From: Svornostia abyssi
GTDB lineage: Bacteria > Actinomycetota > Thermoleophilia > Solirubrobacterales > Solirubrobacteraceae
Assembly: GCA_024666565.1 (NCBI GenBank)
Contig: CP088295.1
Span: 558,001-622,000, forward strand
DNA: 64,000 bases
Direction: 5' to 3'
Each line of letters starts with the position of its first letter. Within the stretch, counting starts at the first letter, position 1. The notes below the pieces were generated by a model, which saw only the letters and a list, made by a program, of their open reading frames with translations, ran no database searches and was not told where the DNA came from. Below are positions 52,881-64,000 of this stretch, in pieces. Position numbers and translations under genes: made by a program.

Positions 52881-53759
52881 GTGGCCACCGGACCCCGACT
52901 CGACCGCGCCAGCGCCGTCCCGCTCTACTACCAGCTGCAGGAGCTCATCCGGCAGCAGATCGAGTCCGGCGCGTGGCAGCCCGGCGACCCGCTGCCCTCC
53001 GAACCGGAGCTCTGCCGGCTGCACGGGGTCAGCCGCGTGTGCGTCCGCCAGGCGCTGCAGATCCTCGAGGCCGACCGCGCGATCGTGCGCGTGCGCGGCC
53101 GCGGGACGTTCGTCGCACCGGCCCGGCAGGCCTCGGGGGTGCGCGGTCTGGCGAGAACGCTGCTCGATCCCGGGGCGAACCCGCCGACGGTGCGGGTCCT
53201 CGACCGGCGCGCCGGCGACGTCGAGCTCTCGGTCGCGCGGGTGCTCGGCGCCGCCCCGGACGAGATCCTGCGGCTGACGACGCTGTGGTCCGTCGGGCCG
53301 ACACCGATCGGGATCGGCCTCTCGTTCTTCCGGGTGGCAGACGTGCCGTGGCTCGACGAGGCGGCGGTCGACGGCGAGGACCTCGCCGTCGCCGACCCGC
53401 CAGCGCTGGTGATCGAGGAGGCGGATATCTCGGTGGAGACGACGGCCTGCGGGCGCTACGAAGCCAACCTGCTCGGCATCCCCGACGGGGCGACGCTCAT
53501 GGTCACCGTCTCGGTGCATGAGGCCGACATGCCCGACGGGCGCCGGCCGCTGGAGGTCATGCGCCTGGGCTACCCGGGCGACCGGGTGCAGCTGCGGTTC
53601 CGCGGGACCCCGGTGGTGGGGCCGGCGCCGTATGCGTGGGGGGTTCGCGCCGGCGGGGTGACGACACGACCCATCAATCATGCTGGTGGTGACCAGCGGC
53701 GACGGACGCACCACGAGGAGACCGCATGGAGATCACCCGCAGCAGCATCCAGACCATGA
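52881..53759 (+). CDS. GntR-family regulator with UTRA ligand domain (HutC subfamily)
   Basis: This 292-residue protein starts at GTG 52881. The N-terminal winged helix is PLYYQLQELIRQQIESGAWQ followed by LPSEPELCRLHGVSRVCVRQ and VRGRGTFVA. The UTRA effector-binding domain spans about 85-255 (ILRLTTLWSVGPTPIGIGLS; VMRLGYPGDRVQLRF). It is divergent from the amide/peptide operon and probably represses it until a small substrate binds. It overlaps the cupin gene by 34 bases. Confidence 0.9.
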   Translation: MATGPRLDRASAVPLYYQLQELIRQQIESGAWQPGDPLPSEPELCRLHGVSRVCVRQALQILEADRAIVRVRGRGTFVAPARQASGVRGLARTLLDPGANPPTVRVLDRRAGDVELSVARVLGAAPDEILRLTTLWSVGPTPIGIGLSFFRVADVPWLDEAAVDGEDLAVADPPALVIEEADISVETTACGRYEANLLGIPDGATLMVTVSVHEADMPDGRRPLEVMRLGYPGDRVQLRFRGTPVVGPAPYAWGVRAGGVTTRPINHAGGDQRRRTHHEETAWRSPAAASRP

Positions 53760-54124
53760 CGGGGCCGGCCGAGTGGTTCACCGGCGACGTCTACATCGAC
53801 GCCGTCGCCGCGGCGCCCGCGCCCGCGCGCGTGCAGGGGAACCTCGTGCGCTTCACCCCGGGCGCGCGGACCGCGTGGCACACGCATCCGCTCGGGCAGA
53901 CGATCTACGTCACCGAGGGCGTCGGCCTGTGCCAGAAGCGCGGCGGCCCGGTCGAGGTCATCAACGCCGGAGACCGGGTGTTCTTCGAGCCGGACGAGGA
54001 CCACTGGCACGGGGCGGCACCGGATCGCTTCATGGTGCACCTCGCGCTGAACGAGGTCGATGAGACGCACTCAGCGGTGAGCTGGGGCGACCATGTGACC
54101 GATGAGGAGTACGCCGCCCGCTGA
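53726..54124 (+). CDS. Cupin-domain protein (quercetinase/YhaK-like small cupin)
   Basis: This 132-residue protein has a complete cupin-2 metal site: RTAWHTHPLGQTIYVTEG (His, His, Glu) and DEDHWHGAAPDRFM (His). ATG 53726 is preceded by GAGGAG. The sequence resembles small cupins often annotated as carboxymuconolactone-decarboxylase-associated cupins. It follows the GntR gene, so it may be co-regulated with the amide operon. Confidence 0.85.
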   Translation: MEITRSSIQTMTGPAEWFTGDVYIDAVAAAPAPARVQGNLVRFTPGARTAWHTHPLGQTIYVTEGVGLCQKRGGPVEVINAGDRVFFEPDEDHWHGAAPDRFMVHLALNEVDETHSAVSWGDHVTDEEYAAR

Positions 54125-54140
54125 CGCGGGCGTCGATGAC

Positions 54141-54647
54141 CTACTCGCCGCGCGCCCGCCGCGCCGCGAGGTTCCCGAGCATGTCCTCTTCCTGATCCGG
54201 CGTCAGCGGCTGCTTGCCGTTGGCGACCCGGTTCGCGCTGACCCGCGCGACGATCTTGCGCGCGTCCTCGAGAGCCGCGGCCTCCGAGGCCTCGACTTCC
54301 TTGCGGTGAATCTCGAGCATCGCGCCAAGCCGCGAGTTCGCCGCCTCGCGATCCTCGTTGGTGAACTCCGACGCCCAGGGCGCGTCGGCGTCGGCCGCCA
54401 GCGCCTCCGGGGTGAGGTCCGGACGTCCCGCCTTGATGAGCGCGCTGTAGCTCGCGGTGGGGCGCGCCTGCACCTTGGACCGCACGTACTCGACAAGCGC
54501 TTCACCGTCGTCGGCGCGAGACTCGATGGCCGTCGAGAACTGGCTGACGTGCAGCGGGTGGCCCGCAGCAGTCACCGCCCCCGACTTCGGGGTCTCCTCG
54601 ACGAGCTCGCGCAGGCGAGCCAACAGCGCTTTCTGTGCATCGTTCAC
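54141..54647 (-). CDS. Hypothetical protein
   Basis: This 168-residue protein is highly charged and mostly helical (LLARLRELVEETPKSGAV; IHRKEVEASEAAALEDARKIV), with no signal peptide, membrane segment or recognisable motif. It converges on the cupin gene and is divergent from the DNA glycosylase gene. I do not recognise a family. Confidence 0.7.
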   Translation of the reverse strand: MNDAQKALLARLRELVEETPKSGAVTAAGHPLHVSQFSTAIESRADDGEALVEYVRSKVQARPTASYSALIKAGRPDLTPEALAADADAPWASEFTNEDREAANSRLGAMLEIHRKEVEASEAAALEDARKIVARVSANRVANGKQPLTPDQEEDMLGNLAARRARGE

Positions 54648-54732
54648 ACGTCTACTCTCGCATGCTGGCGCGCGGTGTGCCCCCCGGTCCTGTCAGTCGG
54701 TGGCCCGAGAACGCATACGCTCGGCCCCTCGC

Positions 54733-55279
54733 ATGGTGCTTCCCGACGTCATACGATCCGGGCTGCGCGTCGTGTTCTGCGGGAGCGCGGCCGGAACGGC
54801 ATCAGCGCGACGCGGCGCGTACTACGCCGGGCCGGGCAACAGCTTCTGGGCCACGCTGCACACGACGGGGCTGACACCACGCCGCCTCGAACCTCCCGAG
54901 TTCGCGCAGCTCGTCGAGCACGGAATCGGGCTGACGGACCTCAACAAGGTCGCGAGCGGCTCGGATCTCGCCATCGGAACGGCGGGTGATGACGTCGCGC
55001 GGCTGCACGCGCTCATTGAGGAGAACGCGCCGGCGGTCCTGGCGTTCAACGGCGTGCGCGGCGCGCGGCGGGCGCTGTCCTCGGTCGCCCGGCTACGGGC
55101 GACAGGCGGAGCGGTTCGCGGGTGCCGAGGTGTGGGTGCTGCCATCGACGTCAGGGGCCGCACGCAGGTACTGGGACCTGGCCCCGTGGGCGGCGCTGGC
55201 CGAGCGAGTGCAGCTGAACGACGTCCTCGACGATCAGCTCCCGCGGTACGCGGAGACGCTCCGTCGCCTCGGCGAGTGA
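54733..55279 (+). CDS. mug: G/U mismatch-specific DNA glycosylase (Mug/TDG), frameshifted
   Basis: The N-terminal part gives GLRVVFCGSAAG, YYAGPGNSFWATLHTTGLTP and GIGLTDLNKVASGSD, then VLAFNGVRGAR, all Mug/TDG motifs. After ALSSVA the frame is lost. The next frame continues GYGRQAERFAGAEVWVLPSTSGAARRYWD, including the VLPSTSGA loop. One extra C in the CCC at 55088-55090 accounts for it. Corrected length is about 181 residues, normal for the family. It removes uracil or thymine mispaired with guanine. Confidence 0.88.
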
Positions 55280-55291
55280 GCCGCCCCGCGC

Positions 55292-56789
<1,498 letters not shown>

Positions 56790-56814
56790 ACGCGCCAACG
56801 GAGGAGGGCACGTC

Positions 56815-58066
56815 ATGAGCACCACGGACCAGAGCCAGGCACCGCTCGAAGGCATCCGCGTCGGCGACCGGGAGCATTTCCACGACGGCCCGCCGCACGA
56901 GCTGTTTCGCCAGATGCGCGCGCAGTGCCCGGTCCACTGGACCGACGGCATCACCGAGTACCCCGACGAGGCGGGCTTCTGGTCCGTCACGACCGCTGAC
57001 GACGTCCACGAGGTCAGCCGCGACTGGCAGACCTACTCCTCGGAGATCGGCGGCTTCACCGCGCTGAAGAACGCGATCCTCCCGCTCGAGCTCCAGCAGG
57101 CCATGTTCATCGGGATGGACCCGCCGAAGCACGACCGCATCAAGGCGCTGTTCCAGCGCGGCTTCACGCCCGTCCGGATCGCGGAGCACGAAGCCGCCAT
57201 CCGCGAGATCACGATCGACGTGCTCGAGCGGCTCGAAGGCCGTGAGACGTGCGATCTCGTCAGCGACGTAGCGCAGCCCGTCGTGGCGCGCGTCATCGGC
57301 AGCTTCATGGGACTGCCGCCCGAGGACGACGAGGTCTGGGCGAACCTCATGAACACCATCCTCGGCGCCGGTGACCCGGACGCGACGCCCGAGGGCGCGC
57401 ACATCGTCATGGAGCGCGACGTGCCCGAGGTCTTCCGCCGCTGCGGCGAGCTGATCGCCGCCCGGCGCGAGCACCCGACCGACGACCTGACGAGCGTCCT
57501 CGTGCACGCCGAGATCGACGGTGAGCGCCTGGAAGAGCACGAGATCGTCATGGGCTTCTTCCTCCTGATGGCCGCCGGCAACGACAGCACGAAGGCGACG
57601 TACTGCAGCGGGATGCGCGCGCTCATGGAGCACCCCCGACCAGCGGCAGCTGGTGCTCGACGACCCGTCGCTCGTGCCGGCCGTCGTCGAAGAGTCGCTC
57701 CGGATGTTTCCCGCCTTCGCCCACTTCGGCCGCACCGCCACGAAGGACACCGAGCTGCACGGGCAGACGATCCACAAGGGCGACAAGGTCGTCATGTGGT
57801 ACCCGTCGTCGAACCGCGACGAGACCCGCTACGAGGACCCCGACCGCTTCGACGTCACCCGCAACCCCGAGCACCAGGCGTTCGGCGCCGGTGGGCGGCA
57901 CTTCTGCCTGGGGACCGCGCTCGCGCGCCTCGAGCTGCGCGTCCTCATCGAGGAGACGCTCGCGCGGTACCCGGAGATGGAGATCGAGGGCTCGCCGCAG
58001 TTCGTCGAGTCCCCGTTCGCCAATCAGCTCAAGACGCTGCCGGTGCGCCTCCGGCCTGCGGCGTGA
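56815..58066 (+). CDS. Cytochrome P450, frameshifted
   Basis: The first frame gives FIGMDPPKHDRIKALFQRGF and the I-helix FFLLMAAGNDSTKATY, up to RALMEHP. The second frame continues DQRQLVLDDPSLVPAVVEES, the K-helix EESLRMF (ExxR) and the heme loop FGAGGRHFCLGTALAR with the axial Cys. One extra C in the run of five at 57633-57637 causes the break; corrected length is about 416 residues. The sequence resembles CYP125/CYP142-like bacterial P450s, but the substrate is unknown. No ferredoxin gene is adjacent. The end overlaps the convergent gene by 38 bases. Confidence 0.9.
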
Positions 58067-59492
58067 GCGTCAGGTCGATCGTGTTGCCGGCGCCCTTCGT
58101 CAGCGGGCTGATGAAGGACGTCAGCAGACCGCAGCCCGTGAGGTCGCTCATCCCGTAGGTGCCCGTCAGGCGGCCGCCGCGCAGCGCGTCGAAGCCGGCC
58201 TCGGACCGCATGATCGCCACCGACGAGGACTTCGTCTGGCACGTGTCCGGCGCGACGATCGGCAGCGTGCCGAACAGGTAGAGCTGCGGCAGGAGGATCT
58301 TGAACCGCGCCTGCGCCGCGAGGACGCCGTCCTTCAGCGTCCCGCGCGTCTTGTCGGTCTGGGTGAACGCGATGTCCGCGGTGACGGGCAAGACGCCCAG
58401 CACCTGGAGACGCGCGCGTGTACGAAAGAGCGACAGATCTGCGGTGAACGCGCCCGTCGCCAGATCGAGCGTGGGATCGATGGTTCCGCGCAACGGCACC
58501 GAGCCGCGGGTCAGGGTCTTGAGCACCGACGTGCCCGCCAGGTCGAAGCGGTACCTCGCCGTCGCGGGGGCGTCGGTCCGGACGGTCACCTCCTCGCTGA
58601 ACGGGGAGAGCGCACCGGCCGCATCGCTCGCCCGGACCTTGAAGCGGTAGACCGTGTCCGGGGTCAGCCCGGTGATCGACGTACCGGGCCGGTCTACCGT
58701 CTTGACCAGGACGCCGTCCTGGAACACGTCGTAGCCGACGACGCCCACGTTGTCGGTCGACGCCGTCCACGTCAGCGCCACCGAGGTCTCCTCGGCCGTG
58801 GCGGCGAGGTCAGTCGGCCGGGTCGGCGGCACGATGTCGCCGGGATCGTCAAACGGCGGGATCACGCGGTTCTGGCCGGGCGGGTCCAGCGTGCACGGGA
58901 CGTCGACGGTCGCCGGATTCCCGTCGGTGTCGGGCACGCCGCCGATCGACGGAAGGACGATTGCCCCGCCCGCGGCGTCGGTGAACGCGAGATTCAGCGC
59001 GAGCCCGTCGACCGCCAGCGTGTACGGCTGGAAGATGACCGAGTCCGTCTCGCCCGTCGCAGCGAACGCGGGCAGCGTGAATCCCGGCATCGACCCGGTG
59101 AACTCGAGGACCGGCGAGCCCGTGGCCGGGACCGGCGCGGACGCCAGGCGGAGCGGCGTCCTGAACGGCAACTCGATCCCCGCGGTCCGCAGGGTCATCA
59201 ACACGGACCCCACACCGCTGATCCTCCCGGCCTTCACCAGGCGCGTCAGAACGTCCGCGTCGCCCTTCAGCGTGACGGTGCCGGTCACATCGATCGACTG
59301 CGTGGGCTGCCCCGCACCCGTAGACGCCGGATAGTCGGCGGTGATCTTCAACTCAGCAGGCTGGCCCCCGACAAGGGGGAGCTGACACGAGTACTGCTGG
59401 GTCAGCGTGCCTGCGTGCGCAGGGGCGGCAACGATGACGGCGAGCGCGCTCGCCACGACGCCGACGAGCGCTCGGCGGATGCTGCGGGACAC
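58029..59492 (-). CDS. Secreted fibronectin type III protein (family member B)
   Basis: This 487-residue protein starts at GTG 59492 behind GGAGGA. It has a signal peptide (ALVGVVASALAVIVAAPAHA), an N-terminal domain beginning LTQQYSCQLPLVGGQPAEL and one fibronectin III domain (PPTRPTDLAATAEETSVALT to about 325). The shared C-terminal domain has YRFDLAGTSVLKTLTRGSVP, LYLFGTLPIVAPDTCQTKSS and MSDLTGCGLLTSFISPLTKG. It is a family sibling of the genes at 27.8, 60.6 and 63.7 kb. Confidence 0.88.
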   Translation of the reverse strand: MSRSIRRALVGVVASALAVIVAAPAHAGTLTQQYSCQLPLVGGQPAELKITADYPASTGAGQPTQSIDVTGTVTLKGDADVLTRLVKAGRISGVGSVLMTLRTAGIELPFRTPLRLASAPVPATGSPVLEFTGSMPGFTLPAFAATGETDSVIFQPYTLAVDGLALNLAFTDAAGGAIVLPSIGGVPDTDGNPATVDVPCTLDPPGQNRVIPPFDDPGDIVPPTRPTDLAATAEETSVALTWTASTDNVGVVGYDVFQDGVLVKTVDRPGTSITGLTPDTVYRFKVRASDAAGALSPFSEEVTVRTDAPATARYRFDLAGTSVLKTLTRGSVPLRGTIDPTLDLATGAFTADLSLFRTRARLQVLGVLPVTADIAFTQTDKTRGTLKDGVLAAQARFKILLPQLYLFGTLPIVAPDTCQTKSSSVAIMRSEAGFDALRGGRLTGTYGMSDLTGCGLLTSFISPLTKGAGNTIDLTLTPQAGGAPAAS

Positions 59493-59640
59493 GGGCTTCC
59501 TCCTGGACAGAGACGGGGACCGCAGTCTCGGCGATCACATCTGCGTCAGCGCAGTGTCCGTTCAGCGTTTCAGCGATAACGCGCAGAATCCCAGAGGGCA
59601 CCAGCCTCCCCGGGCCGAGACCTCCGTTCGCACGGGGACG

Positions 59641-60468
59641 TCAACCTGGCACGTCGCCGGGGAACTCCGGCGGCACACCGCCCGCGTCGCGGATGAGCTG
59701 CGGCCACACGACCGGGTCATGCCCGGGGATGATCGGCAGCCCGCGCGCCGCCGCGACCTCCTTGACGCGCAGCACCGACGCCAGCCCCTGCTCGGGCGTC
59801 GCGTCGATGAGCCCGCCGGGCGAGATCTCCTGCTCGAAGTTCGCGGTGAGATCGCCCGCGTCGTAGGCGAAGACCCAGCCGTCGCCGTCCTTCGTCTCGA
59901 TGACGAAGCTCTGGTGGCCGGGGGTGTGGCCCGGCGTGGAGAACGCGAAGATCCCGGGCGCGAGCTCCTCGTCACCGTCCATGAACCGCCAGTCGATCTC
60001 CGGGTCGTCGTAGTCGATGCGGAACATGCCGTGCTGCTCGGGGCCCGGGTGCGTCATCGCGTAGTCGTACTCCACGCGCTGCACCCACACCGGCACCTTG
60101 GCCTCGAACAGCCGCAGGCAGCCGGCGTGGTCGTTGTGCAGGTGCGAGAGGTAGATGCGCGTGACGTCTTCCAGCCGCACGTCCCAGGCGGCCAGCGCGT
60201 CGATGAGCGCCTCGTCCCCGTCGGGCAGGTACGGCGTGATCGACATGTTGCGCCCGTGCAGGCGCGCGAAGAGCCACGGGTCGCGGACGATCGCGCTGTT
60301 GATGCCGACATCGATGAGGGTCCAGCCGTCATCGGTGTCGAGCAGCAGCGCGGGGACCGGCTCGACGAGCATGTCACCGCTCGTGTCCCCGTGCAGGGAG
60401 AAGGAGATCGGCAAGCGCTCCCAGCCGAGGATCAGCGGGATGACGCGCCGGACGCTGCTGGTGGGCAT
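59641..60468 (-). CDS. Metallo-beta-lactamase-fold hydrolase, AHL-lactonase-like
   Basis: This 275-residue protein has the di-zinc motif YLSHLHNDHAGCLRLF (HxHxDH), FSTPGHTPGHQSFVIE, VFAYDAGDLTANFEQ and PIIPGHDPVVW. The pattern is that of the N-acyl-homoserine lactonase branch. It may open lactone rings, quenching signals or degrading other lactones. ATG 60468 was chosen for normal length. It lies between two secreted-protein genes. Confidence 0.88.
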   Translation of the reverse strand: MPTSSVRRVIPLILGWERLPISFSLHGDTSGDMLVEPVPALLLDTDDGWTLIDVGINSAIVRDPWLFARLHGRNMSITPYLPDGDEALIDALAAWDVRLEDVTRIYLSHLHNDHAGCLRLFEAKVPVWVQRVEYDYAMTHPGPEQHGMFRIDYDDPEIDWRFMDGDEELAPGIFAFSTPGHTPGHQSFVIETKDGDGWVFAYDAGDLTANFEQEISPGGLIDATPEQGLASVLRVKEVAAARGLPIIPGHDPVVWPQLIRDAGGVPPEFPGDVPG

Positions 60469-60505
60469 GGGGCGGCATCCTGCCAGCCCGGGCCCGAAAC
60501 GCACA

Positions 60506-60537
60506 GCGCCCCCGCCACCAGCTGGTGACGGGGGCGC
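60506..60537 (-). terminator. Hairpin terminator after the six-domain fibronectin protein gene
   Basis: GCGCCCCCG/CGGGGGCGC with an inner CACCAGCTGGTG forms one almost uninterrupted stem with a single mismatch, 31 bases beyond the stop codon at 60568. Confidence 0.7.
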
Positions 60538-60567
60538 CGTGACGACGTCAGAACTGACGCAACCGGA

Positions 60568-63397
60568 TCACGTGGCCGCGGGGGCCTTCGGGGTCAGGTT
60601 GATGTCAATCGTGTTGCCGCCACCCTTGGTGAGCGGGCTGATGACGTTGTTCAGCCAACCGCAGCCGGCGAGGTCGCTGATGCCGTAGGTGCCCTTCAGG
60701 TTGCCGCCCTGGAGCGGATCGAAGAACGCACCGGTCGACTTCAGCGACGCGATGGAGGCCGACTTCGTCTCGCACTTCGTCGAGCCGACGACGGGCAGGA
60801 CGCCGAAGAGGTACGCCTTCGGGATCTTGATCTTGAACTTCGCCGTCGCCGTCAGAACGCCACCCGCGAGCTTGCCGCGCGTCTTGTCCGTCTGAGCGAA
60901 GTCGATGTCCGCCGTGATCGGGATGAGACCGAGGACGCTCAGACGCGCCTTCGTCTTGTTCAGCGTGAGGTCCGCGGTGTAGTCGCCGGTGGCGAGCGCC
61001 AGGTCGGCGTCGATCCCACCGGACAGCGGCACGGTGCCCTTGGTGAGGTTCTTCAGCTGCGAAGAGCCCGCCAGGTCGTAGCCGTACTTGATCGTGGACG
61101 TGTCGACCTTGGTCGTCGTGACCTCGATCTCCTCGCTGAAGTCCGAGGTCTGACCGATGGCGTCCTTCGCCTGGACCTTGAACTTGTAGAGGGTCTCAGG
61201 CGTCAGGCCCGTGACCGTCTTGCTCGTGCCGGTGACCGTGTCGACCTTCACGCCGTCCTTGTAGACGTCGTAGCCGGCGATCGGGTCCTCGTCCGTGGAC
61301 GCGGTCCACGACAGCGCGACCGACGTGGTCGACGGGGTGCCGGCCAGGCCCGCGGGCTTGCTCGGCGCGTTGTCGACGACCGTCGTCGACGTGATCTCAT
61401 CGCTGAAATCAGACGTCTGGCCGATGGAGTCCTTCGCCTGCACCTTGAACTTGTACGCGGTGCCGGCGGTGAGGCCCGTGATCGTCTTCGACGTGCCGGT
61501 GACCGTGTCGACCTTCACGCCGTCCTTGAAGACGTCGTAGCCGGAGACCGACTCGTCGTCCGTGGACGCCGTCCACGACAGCGCGACCGTGGTGCGGGTC
61601 GGGACACCGGCGAGGCCGGCCGGCTTCGTCGGCGGGGTGTCCGCCAGCGTCGTCGACGTGATCTCGTCGCTGAAGTCCGAGGTCTGGCCGATCGTGTCCT
61701 TGGCCTGGACCTTGAACTTGTAGGCGGTGCCGGCGGTGAGGCCGGTGACCGTCTTGCTCGTGCCGGTGACGGTGTCGACCTTCACGCCGTCCTGGAACAC
61801 GTCGTAGCCCGGCGACGCCCTTGTCATCGGTGGACGCCGTCCACGACAGCGCGACCGTGGTCTTCGTGGGCGTGCCCGCGAGGCCCGTGGGCTTGCTCGG
61901 CGGGCCGTCCGGCTCGGGACCCTCGGTGGAGACCGTGATCTCCGTGCTGAACTCGCCGAGCTGGAGGCCGGGAGCGTCGATCGCGCGAACCTTGAACTGG
62001 TACGCGGTGGCCGCCGTCAGACCCGTGATGGTCGTCGAGGTCGTGGTGACCTCCTTGACCTTCGCGCCGTTCTGGAACACCTCGTAGCCGCTGACGAACA
62101 CGTCATCGGTGGCGGCGTCCCACGAGAGCTCGATCGAGGTCTCGCCCGTCGCGGCGCCGGTCAGGTTGTCGACCTTGCTCGGCGGGTTGTCCACGCCGGT
62201 GGGCAGCTCGAGGACGATGGCCTCGCTGTACTCCGAGAAGTTGCCCGCGGCGTCGAACGCCCGGACGTCGATCTCGTACAGGCCGCCCGGCGTCAGGCCC
62301 GTCAGCTCGGTGGCCGTCACGTTGCCGACCGTCTTGGTCTGGCCCTCGTAGCGGACCTCGTAGCCCGCGACGCCGACGTTGTCGGTCGACGCGCCCCACT
62401 GGAGCTTGATGGAGGTGGGCGTCACGTCGTCGATCGACGTGATGAACGGCTCACCGGGGACGGACGGCGGCGCGGTGTCGGCGTCGTCATCGGTCGTGAC
62501 GGTGATCTCGTCACTCTCGGGCGAGGCCTGGTCGATCGTGTCGATCGCCTTGACCTTGAACTTGTAGGCCGTCGCCGGCGTGAGGCCGGTGACGGTCTTC
62601 GAGGTACCCGTGACGGTGTCGATCTTCACGCCGTCCTGGAAGACCTCGTAGCCCTTGACGCCCTTGTCGTCGGTCGACGCGGTCCACGACAGCGCGACCG
62701 AGTCGGTCGTCGGCGTGCCCGCGAGGCCCGTCGGCTTCGTCGGCGGGGTGTCCACCGGCGGCGGGTCGACGATGTTGATGTTCTGCAGCGTCTTGTTCTG
62801 ATCCGCCGGGTTGAGCACGCAGGGGACGTCAAACGTGTTCGGGTTGCCGTCGCTGTCGACCGGGACGACCGGCGGCAGGACGATGAACGAGCCATCAGCG
62901 CGCTTGGCGGTGATGTTCAGGTCGAGCTTGTCGACCGTGATGTTCACGATGCCCGTCTGCGAGAACGTCAGCGACGGCGTCTCGCCCTTGAGGTTCTCGA
63001 ACTTCAGCGGCGGCGCGGCCGGCTTCGTGAGCTCGGGGATCGCGATCGGGACCTGCACCGGCAGGGTGAAGTTCGGCGCGGTGACCGTCGAGGACGCCTT
63101 CGAGCTGCCGGAAATCTTGTTCGCGCCGATCAGGTCGAGGCCCTGGTACGTGCCCAGGTCGGCCTCGGCGGACGCGGTGATGTCGAACGGCGGCGTGAAC
63201 TTGTTGCGCTCCCACTCCGACGGGATGGCAGCGTCGATGTTCACGGTCAGCGCCCGCTCACCGATGAGCGGGTAGGTGCACTTGTACGTCTGCGTCAACT
63301 GCGCAGCGTTGGCGGGTGCGGCAGCCGCCATGGCTGCCAGGGCGGTGATGCCGGCAGCAGCCAGCACGTTCCGTGGCCCAAAGGACCTGAGGGACAC
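60568..63397 (-). CDS. Secreted protein with six fibronectin III domains (family member C), frameshifted
   Basis: Starts at GTG 63397 behind GGAGGA, with a signal peptide (NVLAAAGITALAAMAAAAPANA) and the N-terminal domain LTQTYKCTYPLIGERALTV. Six fibronectin III domains follow. The frame breaks in the fourth, after TDDKGVAG, and resumes as YDVFQDGVKVDTVTGTSK; one extra base in the CCC at 61808-61810 explains it. The shared C-terminal domain ends ISDLAGCGWLNNVISPLTKG. Corrected length is about 942 residues. The last three fibronectin domains are nearly identical, a sign of recent tandem duplication. Confidence 0.88.
61100..61900 (-). repeat. Three tandem, nearly identical fibronectin III domain repeats
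   Basis: Units of about 270 bases encode TVALSWTASTDD, GYDVFxDGVKVDTVTGTSK and GTAYKFKVQAKDxIGQTSDF again and again. Identity at DNA level is high, so the region can expand or contract by recombination and can mislead assembly. Confidence 0.75.
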
Positions 63398-63664
63398 TTG
63401 CTTCCTCCCGATGTAAATAGCGGCGGCGCACTCCCCGGCGCACACCACATGGACAGGCCGCCCGATGGCAGAGGGCGACCTCGCCGATTGTCAGGGATAT
63501 CCGAGCGCCCGTCGACGACCGGGGCGCGAAACGTCGCCGCGAGGTCACTCTGTGAGATGGAGCACCCCGTAACAGCGGGGTAAACGGGACCTAAGGCGTG
63601 CCGAGATGCCAGCTCGCACGATGACGCAGAAGTGGCACGACGCTGGCCCGCGCGCCGTTAACGG

Positions 63665-63705
63665 CCGGCGGCCCCCGGTCACACGAAGTGACCGAGGGCC
63701 GCCGG
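63665..63705 (-). terminator. Hairpin terminator of the last fibronectin-family gene
   Basis: An 18-bp stem with a single mismatch (CCGGCGGCCC...GGTCAC / GTGACC...GGGCCGCCGG) and the loop ACGAA lies about 20 bases past the stop at 63728 on the minus strand. Confidence 0.75.
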
Positions 63706-63727
63706 AACCGGACTGCTCAGCCGAGCG

Positions 63728-64000
63728 CTAGGGCTTCGGCGTGAGGTTGATGTCGATGGTGTTGCCGCCGCCCTTGGCGAGCGGGCTGATGAACGACTCC
63801 AGCAGGCCGCAACCGGTGAGGTCGCTGATGCCGTAGGTGCCCTTCAGGTTGCCGCCCTGGAGCGGGTCGAAGAACGCCGCCGTCGACTTCAGGTTGGCGA
63901 TGGACGACGACTTCGTGCGGCACTGGCCGTCACCGGCGATCGGCAGCACGCCGAACAGGTACAGCTGCTTCAGGCGGACGCGGAACTTCGCGGTCGCCGT
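63728..64000 (-). CDS. Secreted fibronectin-family protein (member D), C-terminal part cut by window edge
   Basis: The frame is open to the window end; the start lies beyond it. Visible are LYLFGVLPIAGDGQC, FFDPLQGGNLKGTYGISDLT and GCGLLESFISPLAKGGGNTI, which match the C-terminal domain of the other three family members almost exactly. Its repeat domains, if any, are outside the window. Confidence 0.85.
   Translation of the reverse strand, partial: TATAKFRVRLKQLYLFGVLPIAGDGQCRTKSSSIANLKSTAAFFDPLQGGNLKGTYGISDLTGCGLLESFISPLAKGGGNTIDINLTPKP

Noticed and set aside
60568-63397. A CRISPR array suggested by the repeated units
   Set aside because: The units are about 270 bases, coding and in frame; they are fibronectin domains, not short repeats with spacers.

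Overview
The window is very GC-rich, gene-dense bacterial DNA with many GTG starts, stop/start overlaps (ATGA, GTGA) and several probably leaderless genes. Together with the families present (class II DAHP synthase, methylmalonyl-CoA epimerase, DUF1385, FG-GAP and fibronectin-III secreted proteins, P450, Opp-type transporters), this fits an actinobacterium, most likely of the Thermoleophilia/Solirubrobacterales type. That placement is inference; there is no rRNA or marker gene to settle it.

Layout. 1-2.7 kb: two tandem FG-GAP secreted proteins and a small secreted protein. 2.7-9.2 kb: YchF GTPase, cupin/MarR and ArsR/SRPBCC regulatory pairs, lipid enzymes (PAP2, diacylglycerol-kinase-like, PLD/cardiolipin-synthase-like) and methylmalonyl-CoA epimerase. 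9.2-15.3 kb: FtsH, a membrane metallophosphoesterase, DUF1385 and an M20 peptidase. 15.3-20.3 kb: two small secreted paralogues, a nucleotidyltransferase toxin-antitoxin candidate, an ABC exporter and a chromate transporter. 20.5-27.6 kb: a 1040-residue secreted repeat protein, RarA, an aldehyde-dehydrogenase-like protein and a siroheme-synthase-type dehydrogenase. 27.8-32 kb: a fibronectin-III protein, a ureohydrolase, a Vps62-like protein and a PIN toxin-antitoxin pair.

The centre (32.1-54.1 kb) is a nitrogen-scavenging locus. A guanidine-I (ykkC) riboswitch with a terminator heads a tightly coupled plus-strand operon: cysteine hydrolase, Opp-type ABC ATPases, permease, lipoprotein, second permease, two DUF1989 proteins (carboxyguanidine deiminase-like), a carboxyltransferase-only urea/guanidine carboxylase, and allophanate hydrolase. 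The carboxylase lacks the biotin-carboxylase and biotin-carrier parts. A convergent minus-strand operon (46.2-52.6 kb) carries a paralogous solute-binding lipoprotein, an M28 peptidase, a formamidase-like amidohydrolase, an Asp/Glu-racemase-like protein and a histidine-ammonia-lyase homologue lacking the MIO glycine. A divergent GntR regulator sits beside it. Between the two operons lies a lower-GC island (43.2-46.2 kb) with an HTH protein and a papain-fold cysteine-peptidase-like protein of unknown role.

54.1-64 kb: a hypothetical protein, Mug-type DNA glycosylase, class II DAHP synthase, a cytochrome P450, an AHL-lactonase-like hydrolase and three more secreted proteins of the same fibronectin-III family; the last runs off the window.

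Quality warning: five otherwise intact genes (ftsH, an ABC ATPase, mug, the P450 and a fibronectin-III protein) each carry one extra base in a short G or C run. This looks like sequencing error rather than biology. I saw no tRNA, rRNA, CRISPR array or insertion sequence.
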